Source: Falciphora oryzae (taxonomy: Eukaryota; Ascomycota; Sordariomycetes; Magnaporthales; Magnaporthaceae). From it: a stretch of 64,000 nucleotides of DNA. The stretch lies in NCBI GenBank assembly GCA_000733355.1, contig JNVV01000026.1, positions 361,444 through 425,443 of the forward strand, read 5' to 3'. The notes below the pieces were generated by a model. That model was not told the DNA's origin. It saw only the letters and a list, made by a program, of their open reading frames with translations, and did not search any database. Position numbers and translations under genes: made by a program. Positions 1-12,371 of this stretch are shown here, piece after piece (position 1 is the first letter of the stretch; each line of letters begins with the position of its first letter).

Positions 1-1171
1 GTTCCTTGTGACAGACTACCTACATAACAGGGCTTGTTGTTCGTTGCTTTGGGAACAACAAACACCAGCCAGACAACGGGGCTCACGAGCAAGAGAAGGC
101 AAGATAGGCAGAAGTAGCCAAGGTGGGTTCCTGCACCTCACAAACGCGCGTGACGAGGGCTTTTTTGACCTCATCGGACAGCAACGCTTCATGTAAATGC
201 GCCTACCTATGCATGCGTGCGTGCGTGCGCAAGTATGTGGTAGAGCGAGTGTAGCTTGGCTGCGTGGCTGCGGGGGGCCGCGGCGGCAGGCCACCACGGT
301 CGGTCGCCGGTCGATTGCTCATTGGGATCCGTCTGTGGTCTCCTCTCCTGCCCAACGTGTCGGTAATGCATCTTGTGCATATTCTATGTATGCCTGGATG
401 CCACCTATCCTACCCACGCTCGAAAGCCCTATGGTGGGTATCACTGGGTTCGGGGACACACACACACGCACACACGCATAGGTGGAGTGATCTGGCAAGG
501 TCGGTAAGATTTCGCAGCGTGTTTTGCTGCGAGATTGAGAGGAGCAACGACGGGAAGGGCGGCACGGGAGGAAAAAGGGCACGGGAACAACAATCGAAGC
601 GAAGCTGATAAATCGGGATTTTGCGTGACCAAAAAGCGCAATCAATAATGGGTAATCTGTACGCTCTCTATCTCATTGGGACACACACCACACCACACAA
701 CCCCCGCAACCTCCTGCTTTCTCCGGCCCCAAGGCGCCCAGACCGGTGAAGTGAAAAGGCTGTCCTGTGTTGTTTTTTCTGCGGTCGCAAACATCCGCAC
801 CAACTTGCTTTCGCTTGTCCGCGTGCCAGCCTCACATTGGGTGGAGATTAGCTCGGCTGCTGCTGCCTTGCCATTTTCAGTGGTTAGAGGTGGATGCCGC
901 GGAGGGAGTCATCTGTTCGTCTGACCGGAGCCATTAAAAACAGCCGGAACAACAAAACCGACGACCCTTCCCACTGGAAAAAAGGCCGGGGGGCCAAGGA
1001 GATTCGAACCTCTCGGAGACCAAGGAACCGAATCGTCCGCCCGGAGAACCGCCCCCCCACACTCTTAGTGGTCGATGCTGTAGTACATGGTTAGCCTCGA
1101 GCTCTTTGATTCGCAGCACTCCTTCGACGGCTGCCTGGAGACGTGTTTGCGGGAAAAAGGTAGTTGGATGC
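1..1171. other. Intergenic, 3' flank of URC1
   Basis: No coding region that I can support. It holds short CA/CG-rich simple sequence (GTGCG repeats near 212-230, CA repeats near 458-476) and a short tRNA-like T-loop at about 993-1016 that does not fold into a full tRNA. It is probably the 3' flank of URC1 and of whatever lies left of the window. Confidence 0.6.
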
Positions 1172-4100
1172 TTACTCTTCCCAGAGCCTGCCCTGGACGG
1201 ACTGGAGCTCAGACTCCGTCATGCGGTGGCCGGTGGTAAAGTAACCTTGAACAGAGACCCATGTTAGAGACACCAAGGGCAACAAGGCTTTTTTTTTTTT
1301 TTTTTTTTGGGAGAGAGGGTGCGAGAAAGGCCTTTGTCATACCGGCGTTGATCTTTGCGTCAATCTCGACACGAGAGTCGGCGGGGATCCAGGATTCCGG
1401 CAGCTCGACGCGCTCGTGGATCGGTATCCTATATGGATATCGGTTAGCAAACCCAGCTTCGCGTTCAGCGGGGAGGGGGGTGACATAAAGGTTGGCCGTC
1501 TGTCCGCCCTGTCCACCACGCATGCACTCACCCTTGGCCCACGATGGCATCGTGTTTCATGCTGTGTAAATCCCGAACGTTAGCTCCCGCCCGTCCCGCC
1601 GGCTAGCCACCCGACCAGACGTAAACACAATCACACCGACACATGAGCAGCGCCGGGGTGGGAGACGCTGCCGTAATACGACTTACTTGCTCATGCTAAG
1701 CATCCTGTCGATCTTGGTGATGCCGAGCCAGTGGAGGATATCGGGCATCAGCGCCTGGAATCGCATGTCCTTCACACCGGCCACGTTCTCGGTGCGCTTG
1801 AAGTAGTCAGACGCCCGGTCTTCGCCGCGCTTCCGCGCATTGTAGACAACTGTCGAGAGAGCACTTGGTCAGCGGTCAACGATTCTTTCGGGGACATCTT
1901 TCGCCTTGAACCAGCCCGGCTTCCGCCAACCCTCTCTTCGGTCGGGGAGCCGGAGTTTCCTTGTTTCGCAGGAACAACGGAGAACAACGTCATGTGCAAC
2001 ATACGGTACTAGGCGGGGGTTGTGTTCTGGTTAGTACGACCTCCAAGTTTCACTGGGACACGATAACTAGGCATGACAACCACCACCACTTACCTTGGTG
2101 ACCTCTCCCAACGCTCGTCCTGAGGTAGAATTGATTGTCCATGTCAGCATCGCCGACCCTGTGGCTACTCTCAAATCGTCATAGACTGGCTCTGCGTACC
2201 TTCTTTGCGGAAGTAGATGACGACACCGCTGCCGCCGTTCTGGGCCTCCTTGACCGCCTCCTCGATGCCGAAGATGAGATACGGCCGGCAAGTGCAGATG
2301 TCGGACCCAAAGACATCGCTGCCGTTGCACTGCGCACGGGTTCCCCAGACCCCAGGTCAGATTCTTTGTTTCTCCGCCTCGGCGATGCCGCGATCCGAAA
2401 AAAAAAGTTCGGTTCCTCACCTCGTCGTGGATCCGGAGTGCCAACCGGGAATTTGGGTCAGACATCTTGGCAGGGTCGCCAAAGCAATACACAGTGAGGC
2501 CGCCTGAGACAGAATGAAAGAGCTGTTAGATGATGCTAGAGGCCGGAGATGCGGGGCTTAGTACGTGTGTACTCACCGATGGGTGGCAAAAAGAGTTTGA
2601 TATCCCCACGAGTGATCAACTGAAAGGAGTTCGATCAGTTTTGTTTGTGGATGGCTTATTCACATTCGGTGATTCTCTCGGAAAGCTTCTATGGTACTTA
2701 CCTCTGGGTAGCTTCCGCCAGTGTGCTCGAACAGGGAGCGCCTGAGAGTGCCCTCATCTGTGTCTTGTTAGCAGCGCTCTTATCTATAATCCAAATATGC
2801 ACCCCATGAGATCGCAAGACATACCGAGGCCGAATCGCTCTGCAACGCCAGGGAGGTACCAGACCTAGGAACCATTTCTGTTAGTTGGCATAATCTGAAG
2901 GTGCTCTCTTTGTTATGGGTGGGCTTGTCTGTATAGCATAACTTACGGGCTCGACAGCGAACTTGGTGACAGCAAGCTCGCCCTGCGCGTTGAGGCAGAC
3001 TTTTCCGTCTGGGACTCTAGAACAAGAGGCAGGAAAGCTTTAGTGGTGCTCGGGGACTCTCCGGGCCAGCCGATGAATGTCTTACAGTCTTCCACTCCGA
3101 ACGCTTTCTTCCAGCTCAGGGAGCTGCGGATCGCATAGTCATCGCACATTAGCTGAAGTTCACAAATACATAATTTTCCTATTTGAGAAAGCGTACCTTC
3201 ATGTGGGCCTTGGTGATGGCGATAGTCGGCCGGATATCGACTAGTTGTCCCCGAATACATGGTCAGCTGTCGAATATCGCCAGTGCAGGAAGGTGATGGC
3301 CATACCGTTCTCGTTTGCGATAACATCCTTGAACAGAAAAGGGGCAAGATGGCCCCAGGGGTCCATGGCCACGATCTTTTTAGGATCGGCCCACTGGGGA
3401 AAGGGGCCAATCTCAGCCGCCGGCTCGGTGTTGGTGAAGTCGGGCCTGGGGGCTGCTCGTTAGATTTGCCTTTGATACGCCTATGGGTTTATTGTCCGTA
3501 GGGCAGGAGATGATGTGTCTAACCTGTGATCGGTCTTGAGTTCCTTGCTTGCAAGAGCCAGGGCATAGTAGATAGAATATCCACCTCCATGGGCTTTTGT
3601 GTTTCGAAGCGGATTAGACTATGTTAGCGACACTCCAACCAGCATCCGGCACACCTGGGCTTTTGGATGATTATGTACCTCCGATGGCTATTTTGAGAGT
3701 TAGCGGCCTATCATTGTCGAGCAGAACAAGCAAAATAGTAGTACTGTCATTGTAAACATACCATTGCGTCTCCGGATAGTGCTCGAGCTCCTGGAAACCA
3801 CGATTGGGCCTCTCTTGGCGGCATCGCTGGCTCCCCAGTTCATAGGAATGGGATTGATGCCGATTTGCTTGGGGTACGTGCTATCAAGGAGAGGCGAGAA
3901 AGTGTGAGTCTATGGCTTGTATACATGCGATCAGCCAGGGCTACCAGGGCACACAAACTCACGTCAGAATGATGCGCGACGTGAAGGCGGACTTGGGGCT
4001 TGAGGAAGAGCCGGCGTCACGCTCCGTGGCGGCGTCGGCGGCCAGCAGGGGCGGGGTCTGGGCGAGCCCGGACGGGCCCGGCGGGCTTGCCGAGAGCCCC

Positions 4101-4264
4101 TTCTCGGCCGCGTCCGAGAGCCGGCCGGATCCCTTGGACAGCAGGGCGGGGCGGTCGCCCAGCTCCATGGCGGCAAGCAGGCGGGCCTGGTCCTCCTGCA
4201 TCTGCTTGAGGACCTCCATCACCTGGTCCATGCCGGCACCGGAGGTCGAGCCACCGGTAGCCAT
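1172..4264 (-). CDS. URC1: URC1-like GTP cyclohydrolase II homologue, uracil catabolism
   Basis: 508-aa protein from 19 exons (minus strand): 4264-3963, 3880-3762, 3687-3679, 3593-3524, 3445-3306, 3240-3197, 3123-3086, 3016-2947, 2864-2825, 2757-2702, 2619-2577, 2503-2421, 2329-2200, 2119-2094, 2008-2005, 1849-1687, 1561-1532, 1428-1343, 1245-1172. All junctions are GT-AG and phases agree. The RibA-type zinc motif C-x10-C-x-C is at residues 339/350/352 (CNGSDVFGSDICTC), followed by RKEGRALGE, the equivalent of the RibA catalytic Arg loop, and a conserved tail (SMSNMKHDAIVGQGIPI). In the family, fungal URC1 proteins resemble GTP cyclohydrolase II but act in uracil degradation, probably on a ribosylated uracil; they carry an extra N-terminal region, here residues 1 to about 330. 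FUR1 lies 2.9 kb away on the same strand. An ordinary riboflavin RIB1 is less likely because of the long N-terminal region and the recalled URC1-type sequence. Confidence 0.9.
1289..1308. repeat. T20 tract in URC1 intron 18
   Basis: 20 T on the plus strand, therefore A20 in the URC1 transcript, within the last intron (1342-1246). Confidence 0.95.
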
Positions 4265-6306
4265 GTTGATATTATTGGCGAAGTGGGTTGCCTCGGCAAA
4301 ACTTAGGGAGGATGAGGGGATTCGCAGATACGGAGGTAAACAGAGGTATGTGGGTGGTATTAGGTAGAGATACTGTCAACAAAAGGGTGTCAAGGAGAGC
4401 TTGGTTGATACACGATATCACAGGCTGTCACGCGGGACGATGAGCTGGCTCTAGGCAATGCGGACTGTGGAGACAGAGCTGGCTGCAGCTGGCCGGCCAA
4501 GGCGAGGAACGTGGAGGCTTATTGGGAATGGGAGGGGGAGCTTTGAGGGGCTGGCTGGTTGGCTGACAAGCGGTGCTGTGCGTATCTGTGTTTCAGTTGG
4601 AAATGAGCAGCAGGCGCCCAATGCCTGAAATTGTTTGCTAGCACGCAAAGTATGGCGAGAGGTGTGAGAGATTCGTTTGTCGGTGATGAGAGGACCGACA
4701 CACAGGAGCGGTGGGAGGCAGAGAGATGACCGATGGAAACAATGGGGATCCGAACGCCGTTCCTGGACGATACTCTGACAGACCGACCACCTGTCTCTCT
4801 GGCTCTCTATCTTCCCTTCTTGGTCCTACCTTGGCTTAGGCGCCTGTGCCAGACGGCTACTATGACTAAGGGATAAAGGCCATTGACCGTCTTCCAGCCA
4901 GGAGAGAGCGCCGATGCGGAGCGTGCTCGCACAGTTCGGGCTTGTCCACCGCTGCCTCACCCAGGGCAAACAGAAACAGGACAAGAGCCGGCCAGCATTT
5001 GCTGTCCATGTGACTCCTCATCGGGCCACTGGGGGCCGTGCCTAACAGCCCTTGGTGTTGGGATCTAACCCTGCAGTTAAGCCCGGTGCCGCCATGCAGC
5101 GAGCCACGCACGCAGCTTTCCCTCCCTCACCGCGTCCCCAACAGGAGGGGCGCCAGACGCTGGGACCCGGCGTTGGCCGGGAGCCTGCCGGAGCATCCGT
5201 CGGGCGGTCCAGCCAAGACTTATCGACCAGCGAGAAGCACGTCGGCGGGGATCGAGATAGTGGAGGTGGAGTGCCATGGATGCCCGTCCGCACTTTGCAG
5301 ATGGAAATATGGGGTAGCACGGGAAGTTGGAACATGAAAGCTCGGGTTTATTGGGAGCACAGGCACGGTCCCTAAAATATTATCGGCACCTGGCACCACC
5401 TCGAATTCTTTCCTTTGCGGCGGAGCAGGCGCAACCACCACCAAATAAAAGGGAAAAACAATCCTATAGGCCTCTTTGGGTATACCAGAGTGCGTGGGAA
5501 TTTTTAATCTATCTATTTTTATTCAGTGGTGGCTGTATTTTGTGCATTCAACTTCGTTGGACAATATCCAGTTTGGTAAACTGGTGCCAGCCAGGTGCCG
5601 ATAAATATTTAGGGACGTGACAGGGCATTTTCGGCTGCCGTGGCTGCATCCACCTACATTCCGAAGACGGCCTGGGCTTGGGTTGACTCCCCACTGTGTG
5701 ACCTTGTGATGAGACTGGACGCCGATCAAGGTTTGATGTTGGAAGCAGGTTATCTAGTTTAAGCGGGCTTGCCAGGACTAGACTGGAACGCAACTTTGAT
5801 TCCCCCAGCAATCCGTCGAGTCGCCATCCCGCGCTTTGCTTGCTTCTTTCTGGGCTTCGGGTCTGAAATGTCGAGTGAGCTGTGGACTCCGGCACATGCG
5901 CGCACGGTGCCCGTAGGGGGTATTTCCGGGCTGTCGGTGTGCGGTGAAAGGTACCTCGCCCTGCCCCGCCAACGTCAACGGATCCCACTTCTGGTGGCTT
6001 CAATGTCCCACCTACCACGCCCATTGGTAATGGACGACGCACAGGGCTTCGCTCCAGCGAATAGATTTGCAGTGTTTCGAGAGCCTGCCTGCACAGCCTA
6101 CCTGGCGCCTGGCACATCATCTCGTCCCGTTTGCGATCAACGACGACTCGCGACGGAACAGCCATATCGCTTTCATTGCGCAGGCTTCGGCATTTTGTCG
6201 CCGACCGACGATTTAATATTCTCTAGACGGGCTAGCAAACCCAGTTGCGTATTATCCAAGCGACCCGGCGTTTTTCCCAACCCAGCAACGGTATTTGCCA
6301 TCCATC
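4265..6306. promoter_or_regulatory. Divergent intergenic region URC1/ELF1
   Basis: 2 kb between the divergent starts of URC1 (leftward) and ELF1 (rightward). No conserved coding sequence; long overlapping frames around 5548-6461 are open on both strands with no recognisable protein. It must contain both promoters. An A/T-richer stretch lies at about 5380-5620. A few HGATAR-type motifs occur, at a frequency expected by chance. Confidence 0.5.
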
Positions 6307-6907
6307 ATGGGCAAGCGCAAGAGCTCCAGCAAGCCGCAGGCGAAGAAGAAGGTGAGCCGCAGCCCCCGATGCGCCGCTGTTTGCGCGCGTGCGCGCGGAC
6401 GCAGCACCAAAGCCTTGCATGCGCAACCTATGCCTTAGACAGCTCGCGACCAACCCACTGACCTTTCCACGCCCGCGCACAGAGAGACCCTCTCCCGACA
6501 ACGTTCACTTGCCTCTTTTGCAACCACGAGAAGTCGGTTGATGTCAAGCTCGATAAGAAGTTGGGCATAGGACAGCTGGAGTGCAAGGTCTGCGGCCAAA
6601 GATTCCAGTGTGGCATTAACTGTAGGTTCCCCCAACACGAGCCCATCTATCCGTCCGTCGGCGCCGTTCTGTTCTTGCGCTGACGCGCCCGTGCCGTCTA
6701 GATCTATCGGCCGCGGTCGACGTCTACGGAGAGTGGGTTGACGCCGCCGACGCCGTCGCGCAAGGGTCCAACAACGATTCCCGGGGCGCCGGCGCCAGCT
6801 CAAGCCGGCCCAAACCGGTAGCGAGCAAGTACGCAGACGACGAGGGCGACGACAGGAACAGATACACGGGAGACGGCATCGTGGCCGACGACGACGAGTA
6901 CGACTGA
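6307..6907 (+). CDS. ELF1: Transcription elongation factor ELF1 homologue
   Basis: 129-aa protein from three exons: 6307-6351, 6483-6621, 6702-6907. The start follows the family: [10 protein letters not shown], a short basic N-terminus that in ELF1 contacts nucleic acid. A zinc ribbon follows with C25-x2-C28 (CLFC) and C49-x2-C52 (CKVC), then the conserved segment [19 protein letters not shown] and an acidic tail ending in DDDEYD. ELF1 travels with RNA polymerase II and helps it through nucleosomes; it acts in the nucleus. Length fits fungal members. It sits between URC1 and FUR1, reads opposite to both, and is convergent with FUR1 (267 bp between stop codons). Confidence 0.95.
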
Positions 6908-7174
6908 GGAGCTACGCACGCCCTCATTGCCCCCCCTTTTCTTGGGGTTTGCCGACTCCGAGCAAACTACCAGGGATTTACGGGGCGCCCGTCTTACACC
7001 TCGCCTCCCACACAAACAATCAATCTACAGCCGCCAACATATACTGCCCGTTTCGTCCTCGTTAAGCGTACAACGGTAATTAAGGAGGGATCGACGGCTA
7101 CTACTGGACGAGACGGACCTCGCCTTTGGAAGGGAAGGGCGAATGACACCTGGTGACGCCAAGATTCTCCTCCG

Positions 7175-8182
<1,008 letters not shown>

Positions 8183-9499
8183 GGTGGGCTGGGTGCGGTG
8201 CGGGTAGGAGCACAGGGAGGGCGGGAAGCAGTCCGGCAGTCAAACAGCCACAAGAGAGGTACGGGACTGCTATTCGGGTAACCTAGACGGTGCGGGGCGG
8301 AGACGTGAGCCGGGGTAATGGTGATAAAATGAAAAAAGGGACGTCGTGTTGCAAAGAGGGGAATGGGCTTGACCGAGGAGTACAGAGTAAGACTACAGAT
8401 CGAGAGAGGCACGCGGCAGGACGGATGGTCTATGTAACAGCTCGAATTTATTTCCATTGTCGTCGGACATGGGTCGCCGACTGAGCGCCCTATCGCAGGT
8501 GGCGGGCACAGGCACAGGTGGGATGGAGGTCTAGACGAGGCCCCGCATTTCCGTGTCGTGGCGGCCGATATGTGCACCCGGTAACCGCAGCCAGCCCGAT
8601 TCTGCGCAAACCTAAACCAGCCCGCATGGTGGGAGCGGAGGACGTGGGCGTTGCGCTCGACGGCCGAGGCTCCTTGGATGGTGATTGAGTGGCCTGGCCG
8701 GTCTGGCTCCATCAAACCAAGTCGACCAAGCCCGGGGAACGGGGTCCTGCACCGCACAGCCATCCAACCAGGACCTGAACAGGTCCCAGCGCTCATGCAG
8801 GGTACTGCAGGCTCAGGGAGGAGCCGCTGGATGCGATCGATTCTCTGCAAACGGGCAGGTGCCGTTGAGGCAGAGCCCTCCATCGCTTCTCTGCTGTTTT
8901 CGTAACTTGCGAGCGATTGCCATTCCACAGCCCCCTGGCCCCTCATGTCGGTCGCCCGCCCCAATTGATTCGGCTTCCAGATAGGCGGGGCTTGTGGCTT
9001 GTGGGGCGGGCTGGCGACCTGGTGCGGGCTGGTCCGTTTCTGGCCACACCACCGGACAGCCTACGTCCGGCCGAAACAAACAACAACGCTCTCAACGACG
9101 ACGGCGACATGTGTGGCTAAACTGACTGGATCTTCTGCTAAGCCTTTCGCACATCGCACTACCAATCCATTCCGGCATCCTACATCTGGCTCCATTGCTG
9201 CCGCCCAACGCCCGACGCTTCCCGTCTGCCCCAACCCAACATCTTTATTTTATCGCCGCCAATCACACGCGCGTCTTCTCGAATCCTTCATCGCGTCCGA
9301 ATCAACAACAGCCGCGGGCTTCTGGCACCACTGCGACCACTGCGCGCGGCCCTCGACAGCACTGCTGAGACAGCTTTGCATTGCGCCGTATAGACTCTTG
9401 CTTCGGATCCAAATCGAGATCCAGCGCGACCGCGAAAGCCACACCGATATTGCTTTACCTATCCAATCGCTGCGGGGAGGAGACACCGAACAACCAAGG
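8183..9499. promoter_or_regulatory. Divergent intergenic region FUR1/WAPL
   Basis: 1.3 kb with no supported gene. It must hold the promoters of FUR1 (leftward) and WAPL (rightward). The WAPL reading frame stays open upstream to about 9000, but that sequence is low-conservation leader-like DNA and I do not include it. Confidence 0.5.
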
Positions 9500-12371
9500 A
9501 TGATGTCAGCCGGCGCCGAGGTTGAGGTGGCGCCCAAGCGGAGGGCTGCTACGACTTACAGCAGGAACAAGTCTCGCAACGGGCTCTCGAGCGCGGCGGA
9601 ATCCGCGGCGAATTCGCCCAGGGACGCAGTTGCCAGTCAGTCAGAAAATACAAAATCGAGACCCCACGACCGCCATGCGCCAGCGCGAACCGCATCTTTA
9701 ACGCAATCCAAGGAGACTGAGAAGAGGCAAGAGGCTGCGCGGAAGCATGAGTCGGGGGCGCAAGCAAAGCTATCAAGCTTTGGCTTCGTCGTGGGCGCTG
9801 GAAAGGAACCAGAAACCACAAGGATGGTACAGGACCCCAAACTGCCAATGAAGAGGAAACCGACGCAGCAGCCTGTGGCGCGCCAGCCCAAGAAGCAGCG
9901 TTCGTCCAGCCCCGACCCATACGCTTTCCCGGGTGACCTCGAGGACGAACGGCCGACGACCACGAGGGAAAAGACCGCACCTCTTGGCACCAAGAAGCGC
10001 CCCGCCCGTCTCTCCCCGCCCGGAGTCGGTGGCAGCTCCGCGCCGGCCACGGCTAGTACGGCGGCCCCCGCCAAGACCGCGCTGAAGCCAATACCTGTCC
10101 GACCTCCCCGAAAACTGAAGCCTCCACCGACCGAGCTGCCCGTCGCAGCGCCAGCTCCGCCCGAGCCTGTCGTCGCCAAAGAACCTAGCCTGAAAGATGG
10201 CCCTGCGCGAAGGATCAGCCCGGAGAAGAGGTCGAGGCCGCCCGCCGCGAAGGAGGAGGCCCCGAAGGAAGCAGTGGCGCGAAGGAGGAGCCCTGAGAAG
10301 ACACAGGTCGAGCTCCCGCCTGCGGCCGATGCTGTCTCTCGCCCGAAGGCATCGGTGACCAAGGCTGTTCCCACCGAAAGACAAACTGCGATTCTTCCCA
10401 CACAGCGCAAGCTTGTTCCTTCGGATAGCGAGGAAAGCACACAAACCCCGCCTGTCAAGCGGAGACCACGACTTATAGACGCCCTCACTGCGCAGGCTGA
10501 ACGAAGCCCGTCGCCGTCGTCATCATCCTCTGGGTCTGATGATGAGTCGGATGTTGAGCAGACACCAGCGTCAAGTGGTCCCCAAGGTATCGAAACCCCG
10601 AATGACATGGGAGGATCGGGCTATGGTACGCCAGCGAGCGAGACACCGAGGCCACGAACCTTTGCCCGCCAGGTCTCAATGCCCCGGAAGCCAGGTCTAA
10701 AGTACACCTACAGCCAACAGCGTACCATGCTTGCTGATGACTTCATGAGCGGTCTCGACCCGGACAAGGCCGAGGAGATGGCCCTGGCGCAATCGCTCCT
10801 GGACGCACCTGTTCTAGTGAAGGAGAGCGTTTTCGACTTTGATGACGGACTCGTTGAGGACGCGTCCACGTCGGGCGCAGTCAGGAGTCTGCATGAGCTA
10901 CGAAAGGCTGGCGCAAACAACAGGACTACCGACGAGATGAACGATATACTGGACAGAGTCGGCGTGCCAACCGCGAAGCCTTCTTCTGGCCGGAGAAATG
11001 CGCTGCTCGAGATGGCCCAGAAGTCTCAGCAAAAGACCTTCCGCCGCCAGTTCTCGGACCATCACAATGCCACGCCCACTCTCCTCAAAGGCGTTGGTGA
11101 CGAGACCGACCCTATTGCGGGGTATTTGATGGCCGCCGTCCTTGTCATCTTTCTCGAGTCGGCTACCCCTTCTAACCTGACACGACAGCTTCCCTTTGAA
11201 GACCTGGCACGGCTTATGGACCTCCTCCTCTCGCTAGACACGGATATTTCTGTGATGGCAAAGGACAGGAAGAGCAACATGTCCAAGTTTGCGCAAACAA
11301 ACCTGGCTGGCGTTAAGTCTTGCTTGCTCCAGCTGAAAATCTGGGACGGTGCCCAACCCACGGTGCTCACCCCACGAACGCTAGCGCTGAAGTGTCTGCA
11401 TTTGATAATGCAGCAATCCATGGTGGAAGATCTGGAAGACCTTTTCTCTGCCTCGGTCACGACGAGAGTCTTTGGCTTCTTGGCATCTGCTGCAGAGAAT
11501 CGAACATCTCAGAGCTGGGATTTCCCCAAGCAACCAGAGTCGCTGGACTTGTTTCTGGCACTCTCTCTGCTGCACAAGTATTCTGTGTTTGCTATGCAGA
11601 CGAGCGCCGGGGCGGTGTGGAACAAGAAGCACTTGCCGGTCGTGGCCAGGATCCTAGAGACATCCATGACGCACAGAGCAGAGCAGCTGGACGAGCTCGA
11701 GGTGCTGGTGCTGAAACTTACGCTCAACACGGCAAACAACAACCAGGCGGCGCATAGCCTGTTCTTGGAGAGGAGCATTCTCCTCGAGCTCGCCCGGGCG
11801 GCTTGTAGCGCATTCGATGAGGTGGTGCAGTCTCTCGCGGCCGGCTCGTTCGTCCAGGCCGTTCTTGACACGCTGGTTCTGATCCTCGGCGTCATGATCA
11901 ACCTCTCCGAGCACGGCGAGTCTGCCGGGCGGACCCTTGACGGGTCTGAGGCGCTAGACCGGCTCATTGACGTCTTCCTACGCTACCGCTCCAGGACCGC
12001 AGAGGTGAGTGAGGCGACGGGATACCCTTGGCCCAAAGGATGATGTTGCACGAAGCCTGCCGTGACTAACCAGTTTTTTTTTTTTGACGCAGGCCGACTC
12101 GGAGGAGAAAACGCACATAAACGTCGCCTTTGGCTACCTGTCGGTCCTTCTCGGATACCTGTGCCACTACGACCTCATTAGGAAGAGGTTCGAGGCGCTC
12201 AATACTGGCGGCGGCCTGGAGCCGCTCCTGAACTCGATCCGGGAGTTTGCGGTGCTCCACGAGAAGAGCGAGGCAGCCGCTGCCGAGTCCGCCGGGACCG
12301 AGGACGACCACGGCGGCAGTTCTCGCCGGCTGCGGGCCCTGGCCGATCAGTTAGCAAGCACGCGACGATGA
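9500..12371 (+). CDS. WAPL/Rad61-like cohesin release factor
   Basis: 927-aa protein from two exons (9500-12004, 12093-12371). WAPL proteins bind Pds5-cohesin and open the ring to release it from DNA. The N-terminal half is low-complexity, basic and Pro/Ser-rich (residues 1 to about 390), with the TTYSRNKSRNG segment that resembles the start of other WAPL proteins. The conserved helical-repeat C-terminus begins near KYTYSQQRTMLADD and runs to the end; it includes FEDLARLMDLLLSLD and, in exon 2, HINVAFGYLSVLLGYLC. The intron acceptor is preceded by a T13 tract. I chose the first Met of the tandem MMSAGAE. An upstream Met at 8999 is in frame but unsupported. Family call is confident; exact start is less so. 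Confidence 0.88.

Noticed and set aside
985..1100. tRNA-like sequence on the minus strand (GAGAGGTTCGAATCTCC)
   Set aside because: The T arm has a mismatch, and neither a 7-bp acceptor stem in the right place nor a credible D or anticodon arm could be formed.
3014..3152. Alternative URC1 exons 7-8 with a GAG acceptor
   Set aside because: It gave a non-family peptide (MCDDYAIRSS) and a non-canonical splice site; the canonical CCGCAG and TCTAG acceptors restore the expected sequence.
4265..6306. HGATAR motifs (nitrogen-regulator sites) in the URC1 promoter
   Set aside because: Motifs are present (for example TTATCT near 5749, CGATAA near 5599) but only about as often as expected by chance in 2 kb, so I do not claim regulation.
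5548..6461. Long overlapping open frames on both strands (205 and 230 codons) upstream of ELF1
   Set aside because: Antisense to each other, biased composition, no domain, and they overlap the real ELF1 first exon; chance frames in GC-rich DNA.
8999..9499. N-terminal extension of the WAPL frame
   Set aside because: The frame is open, but the translation has no conserved feature and the tandem Met at 9500 begins a WAPL-like start.
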